Positions 6,401 to 7,987 of a stretch of 7,987 nucleotides of DNA are shown here, in pieces. The position numbers were made by a program, and so were the translations under genes. This stretch comes from Candidatus Rifleibacteriota bacterium (GTDB lineage Bacteria > Riflebacteria > Ozemobacteria > Ozemobacterales > Ozemobacteraceae): the NCBI GenBank assembly GCA_017526725.1, contig JAFXRA010000143.1:1-7987 (forward strand), read 5' to 3'. A model generated the notes under the pieces. That model had not been told where the DNA came from. It saw only the letters and a program-made list of their open reading frames with translations, and searched no databases. Position 1 is the first letter of the stretch. Every line of letters begins with the position of its first letter.

Positions 6401-6986
6401 CAAATAGGGCTACAAGTATATTATTTTTGTAAATGCTGTAAGTAAACTGGTTTTTAGAACCGGTTGCAGCTCTTGCTGAAAGTTTAGGGGAATAGACATT
6501 GACAAACTGCCATTCTCCGCCGTTTATGTCTTTAATGCCTATGTAATAACTTTCGGCGCCATTCAGTTTTTCTTCATTGGAGAAAGTAAGGTTAAGAGGA
6601 TGATTCAGCAGGTTTACTGGGGAACCGTCTTTGGTTGCTGTGACACCGTAAATAATTGAGCCTATTGTGAGAAGATTACTTTCATTGCCAACAGATGGGC
6701 TTTCTGTGATTCTCAGCAGAACATCGCTGTCATAGGTGTTTTCTTCAGGGGCTTCCAGAGTCATTTTACCAGAAGGGGATGTGGTACTGTATACTTTGCC
6801 GTTGTTGGTTATGTTTACTTTTATAGTCTGAGTCTGAGGTGTTACAGGAGTGCCGGAATCTCCATTATAGTAAACCATTGTCGGGTTCTTGCCAGACGAG
6901 CCTCCGCAGCCCGTCAAGAATGCATAGAAGCATACCACCAGGATAATTACACTGTATATTATGTTTCTAGAACGGTTTCTATTCAT
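3429..6986 (-). CDS. Large surface lipoprotein with Ig-like repeats and a GLUG-repeat domain
   Basis: A 1185-aa predicted exported lipoprotein. Basic N-terminus MNRNRSRN, hydrophobic core and lipobox LTGC with Cys27 as the lipidated residue; Gly follows, so no inner-membrane retention Asp. Residues about 45-355 are beta-rich with no family I can name. At 356-396 lies a linker of Thr alternating with Asp, Asn or Glu. Three Ig-like repeats begin at about 403, 494 and 585, the first two exactly 91 residues apart; they share 'ELEFSKDI', 'Y(S/A)NK(V/I)L(S/T)L', 'L.Y.T.Y.I.V' and 'FKTE', like SbsA-type Ig domains. A divergent fourth follows (about 675-780). The C-terminal 784-1185 has about eight GLUG-type units (e.g. 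GLFG 867, GGLIG 931, GGLVG 964, GGLFG 1057), a probable beta-helix, ending 'WF.LSDGSFPKL'. I chose this ATG because AGAGG lies 7 nt upstream and the signal peptide starts here; an ATG 12 codons earlier (7022) lacks an SD. Likely adhesion or matrix binding; the ligand is unknown. Confidence 0.88.
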   Translation of the reverse strand: MNRNRSRNIIYSVIILVVCFYAFLTGCGGSSGKNPTMVYYNGDSGTPVTPQTQTIKVNITNNGKVYSTTSPSGKMTLEAPEENTYDSDVLLRITESPSVGNESNLLTIGSIIYGVTATKDGSPVNLLNHPLNLTFSNEEKLNGAESYYIGIKDINGGEWQFVNVYSPKLSARAATGSKNQFTYSIYKNNILVALFADIRNILQSTPKVLGVIATLTPSIIPAENSVYTEDLKVNLLLSGENLSGLSADSFKIKISYLTSDSRDSALKVDGTNVSHISGSGVNQNGASGNSYAHYFQFVPLNSKYSAGFAPAISFDINLKNTAVSAFPNNFIVEISNNNASSLSFAYSTFLGFARTGSDQNTDTNTDNETKTETDNDTETGSNTDTNTNTDTNTDTEIKAVVSLKSSAEDFPVESSKVELEFSKDITWSDAEKAKITLDNNAIINDYSYSNKVLSLTFRDRLAYNTTYVIKVTDMTGVENATLVFKTESLGTVNLKLASTDFQVSNSKIELEFSKEIPWTMADRTKIAIDNSVEISDYTYANKVLTLSLRKKLRFANTYLITVSNLEGIENNTLVLKTEDNSETTLKSASEDFSVNAPIEVEFSKDIYFENEDIANISIDNNAEIDQCSYANKILSLKVKGKLNYDTLYTITFNEVNGITKGKSLSFKTEKISTRPIVSLAEDSIMPNMNGRTALKPKFYIDFGKPIASPSLALSKIYINGVELPEGSTLDFDADMQNATINLASDLGEALDCILSIKEYTDEDKGIINSTEFAFRTKPSDNLPGSGTIDDPFLVYHQDHLKQLNDTAPINYLSGNFFFKQMDDIVLNGNWIPIGNDGYSGDSFNGNYNGNNKTISNLNFSGTRNYCGLFGYINNGSVSNLTLRDNHIDGGQDYIGMLCGYIKNGIIENIKMEGNNIFTSISEAYAGYQSGGLIGGAHYSTIRNCQVTGKLDFYRNSEIPRGWRGGLVGYIQNCEITNCCVDSPDGIIKGDFQIGGLISYAYDNSTINNCYTHIDIESCNNFVGGIAATFNNSTITNSYSDCRITITKEEFNSYSNYGGLFGNTYEINVSNCYASGTLNLNIENATQVGTLIGNLGNSSTINNSFSTVKITVGDSYTYNGNAISYNPNSAGTPLWYSYDSSSYSYDTDGTNYFGTGYDPSILNWNTAYWFNLSDGSFPKLIGLPNR
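5799..5921 (-). repeat. Hexanucleotide-periodic DNA coding the Thr-Asp/Asn linker
   Basis: About 120 bp inside the lipoprotein gene with 6-bp periodicity (ACA-GAT, ACA-AAC, ACC-GAC variants on the coding strand), giving alternating Thr and acidic or amide residues for 41 residues. Synonymous variation among units shows it is old or under protein-level selection. Because the unit is 6 bp, gain or loss of copies keeps the frame and changes only linker length. The opposite strand shows an open frame of Val/Ser/Phe repeats that is a mirror of this repeat, not a gene. Confidence 0.8.
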
Positions 6987-6992
6987 ATTTTT

Positions 6993-7009
6993 ACCTCTGT
7001 ATTTATATA
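6993..7009 (-). promoter_or_regulatory. SD and weak -10-like box of the large lipoprotein gene
   Basis: AGAGG (6994-6998 on the minus strand) lies 7 nt from the chosen ATG. Just upstream, TATATAAAT (7001-7009) resembles a -10 box, but no -35 is visible at the right distance and the leader would be very short. The SD is solid; the promoter is doubtful. Confidence 0.5.
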
Positions 7010-7035
7010 AAACCCATCGCATTTTCTTTTTTCTC

Positions 7036-7198
7036 GATGCTCCCCCAATGGTTTGGGGGAGCTGTCAGCTTGCTGATTGAGGGGGGAGCAAAGCGGTAGC
7101 ATTGCGTAATGTAACTAAGAGACAACGCAATGCTTTGCATTGCCCCCCCTTCAGTCTCGCTTTGCTCGCCAGCTTCCCCACTATCGTGGGGCAGCATC
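7036..7198. repeat. Palindromic MITE/REP-like element, copy 2
   Basis: A 163-bp imperfect inverted repeat with ends GATGCTCCCC and GGGGCAGCATC. The left arm has the 10-bp stem GCTCCCCCAA-TGGT-TTGGGGGAGC (7039-7062) and GTCAGC-TT-GCTGAT (7064-7077). The centre carries a perfect 8-bp inverted pair GCATTGCG (7099-7106) / CGCAATGC (7126-7133). The right arm ends with CCCCAC-TATC-GTGGGG (7176-7191). It aligns with copy 1 across the whole length in the same orientation (centre ATTGCGT ... CTAAGA ... ACGCAA, then the C-run and TCAGTC), and its left arm also closely matches the inverse of copy 1's right arm. It is 49 bp upstream of the preferred lipoprotein start. Confidence 0.75.
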
Positions 7199-7239
7199 AT
7201 TAAAAAGAACCCTTCCAACTCTTCACACACTTCAAACAA

Positions 7240-7294
7240 TTCCCACAGTGAAACGTCCCACATATTGCGATAGCAATCGTCCCACTCTTTCCAC
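7240..7294 (-). repeat. Second mosaic GTGGGACG box array
   Basis: On the minus strand: GTGGAAAGA, GTGGGACG, separator ATTGCTATCGCAATAT, GTGGGACG, separator TTTCACT, GTGGGAA. A 19-bp stretch (7244-7262) is identical to 1122-1140, and 7264-7285 matches 1103-1124 at 20 of 22 bases, but the two separators are in the opposite order from the first array. This shows shuffling or independent assembly of modules rather than simple duplication of the region. Confidence 0.7.
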
Positions 7295-7343
7295 AGAACA
7301 TCAAGCTCTATGCTCCACGCTCTGTAGCTCTCTTCTCTCCAGC

Positions 7344-7362
7344 AAAAAGGCTTTGCCTTTTT
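7344..7362 (-). terminator. Terminator-like hairpin after the second GLUG gene
   Basis: A perfect 8-bp stem AAAAAGGC / GCCTTTTT with a 3-nt loop, 22 nt beyond the stop codon. In the minus-strand transcript the 3' arm ends in five U, as in an intrinsic terminator, and the A-run on the other arm would make it bidirectional. The stem has only three G-C pairs, and its loop and sequence match the GCAAAAAGGCTT motif found elsewhere. A second small hairpin CAAGC-TTC-GCTTG (7368-7380) lies between it and the stop. Confidence 0.5.
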
Positions 7363-7384
7363 GAAGCCAAGCTTCGCTTGAATG

Positions 7385-7987
7385 TTATTTCAGCGTTGGC
7401 AACGCTCCTTCCGTAAGGTTATCCCATACGTCAGAATCCCAGTTCAGACTTTCTTTATAGCCTTCGCTTACGTAATTGGTTCCAGATGTGTTGAAAATGT
7501 AGTTACTATTTTTAAGCCACCAAAGTGGAATATTAACATCACTAGGAGCATAATGGTCTGACGAAGTAGGTGCATAGCCATCTGCAACAGATATTCCCAC
7601 AGAAGAAAAAGTATTGCTTACTGTAGATGTATTATCTAGAAAACCAATAGTTACCCCGACATAACTTGCTTTTTCGCAATTTAAGAAAATTGAACCAGAG
7701 GCATAAGAGTTAGTTAGTGTGCCTTTAAATTCTCCAACTAACCCACCTACTTTAGATACAGAACTATTAGCAGTAATAGAAGAATCTGAATAGGAGTTAC
7801 TTATAATAGAGCTGGTGCTGTTGTAATAGCCAATTAAGCCACCAAGATTATTTGTTCCTGTTACTGATATTTTTGAATAACACTTAGAAAGATTTTGATT
7901 CCCTAAGATATAGCCAATTAAACCTCCTGCGTTTTCTCCTGTTACAAAACTTGTATTATCTCCTATAACCGAACAATTAGTTATAGA
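7385..7987 (-). CDS. GLUG-repeat surface protein, C-terminal part, cut by the window edge
   Basis: The minus-strand frame is open for 200 codons from the right edge to the TAA, so this is the end of a longer gene; a GTG inside it (7600) is just Val, not the start. GLUG-type units occur at about residues 21 (GGLIGYI), 49 (GGLIGYY), 81 (GGLVGEF) and 111 (GVTIGFL) of the visible piece, separated by 'NSYSDSSI' and 'NSYASGSI'-like strands, as in a beta-helix. The end pairs with the large lipoprotein: 'SYASG', 'IPLWW' against 'TPLWY', 'GTNY', 'LNW' and a final 'ALPTLK' against 'SFPKL'. It is therefore a tandem paralog on the same strand. A signal peptide, lipobox or Ig-like repeats would be off the edge and cannot be judged. 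Role presumably cell-surface binding; ligand unknown. Confidence 0.88.
   Translation of the reverse strand, partial: SITNCSVIGDNTSFVTGENAGGLIGYILGNQNLSKCYSKISVTGTNNLGGLIGYYNSTSSIISNSYSDSSITANSSVSKVGGLVGEFKGTLTNSYASGSIFLNCEKASYVGVTIGFLDNTSTVSNTFSSVGISVADGYAPTSSDHYAPSDVNIPLWWLKNSNYIFNTSGTNYVSEGYKESLNWDSDVWDNLTEGALPTLK

Larger units (their letters stand above)
7023..7384. other. Repeat-rich intergenic region between the two GLUG genes
   Basis: 362 bp separating the 3' end of the second GLUG gene from the large lipoprotein gene. I see no gene in it. It holds, in plus-strand order, palindromic element copy 2 (7036-7198), a decayed 9-mer run (about 7211-7230), a box array (7240-7294), a pyrimidine-rich stretch without clear structure (7295-7340) and two hairpins (7344-7380). 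The order element, 9-mers, box array, gene 3' end parallels the 638-1156 region. Short open frames here are low-complexity and overlap the repeats. Confidence 0.75.

Noticed and set aside
6987..7022. Upstream ATG for the lipoprotein (adds 12 residues)
   Set aside because: No SD, and it would put MRWVLYKYRGKN in front of a normal lipoprotein signal peptide; the inner ATG has AGAGG at good spacing.
3228..7198. Composite transposon carrying the lipoprotein gene between two palindromic elements
   Set aside because: No transposase or target duplication is visible, and both elements lie in ordinary intergenic positions; the lipoprotein gene also has a paralog outside the pair.
7003..7364. Overlapping frames of 86 codons (minus) and 74 codons (plus) between the GLUG genes
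   Set aside because: They run through the palindromic element and box array, show no domain, and have no SD of note.

Overview
The window is about 8 kb of AT-rich bacterial DNA in which every supported gene lies on the minus strand. The organism is probably a Gram-negative-type (diderm) bacterium. Two observations suggest this: a lipoprotein with a Gly at +2 and a large passenger domain, and an AsmA-like membrane-anchored protein of the kind that works between two membranes. I cannot name the phylum. The long, hairpin-rich intergenic regions full of short tandem repeats are unlike those of compact model genomes.

Layout from left to right (reverse of transcription): (1) the N-terminal 212 codons of der (engA), the two-GTPase-domain ribosome-assembly factor, with a strong SD and a near-consensus sigma70 promoter; (2) a 519-bp intergenic stretch with two heptamer clusters, a fragment of a hairpin repeat, a 9-mer tandem repeat and a mosaic array of 'GTGGGACG' boxes; (3) a 387-aa AsmA-like protein with a TTG start and its own promoter; (4) a 248-aa unrecognised membrane protein; (5) a ~165-bp imperfect palindromic element; (6) a large surface lipoprotein (1185 aa from the preferred start) made of a lipobox, a beta-rich N-terminal region, a Thr-Asp/Asn linker, three ~91-residue Ig-like repeats, a fourth Ig-like segment and a GLUG-repeat domain; (7) a 362-bp intergenic stretch with a second copy of the palindromic element, another mosaic box array and a terminator-like hairpin; (8) the C-terminal 200 codons of a second GLUG protein, a paralog of the first, running off the right edge.

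Der is housekeeping. The AsmA-like and 248-aa genes may be co-transcribed, since they lie 79 nt apart with no terminator visible between them, although the AsmA-like gene also has a good promoter of its own. The two GLUG proteins form a tandem paralogous pair of predicted cell-surface repeat proteins. Nothing here shows what they bind. The most unusual content is intergenic: two full copies of one palindromic element at either end of the large lipoprotein gene, and box arrays that share identical modules in different order at two sites 6 kb apart. No transposase, CRISPR array, tRNA or rRNA is visible.
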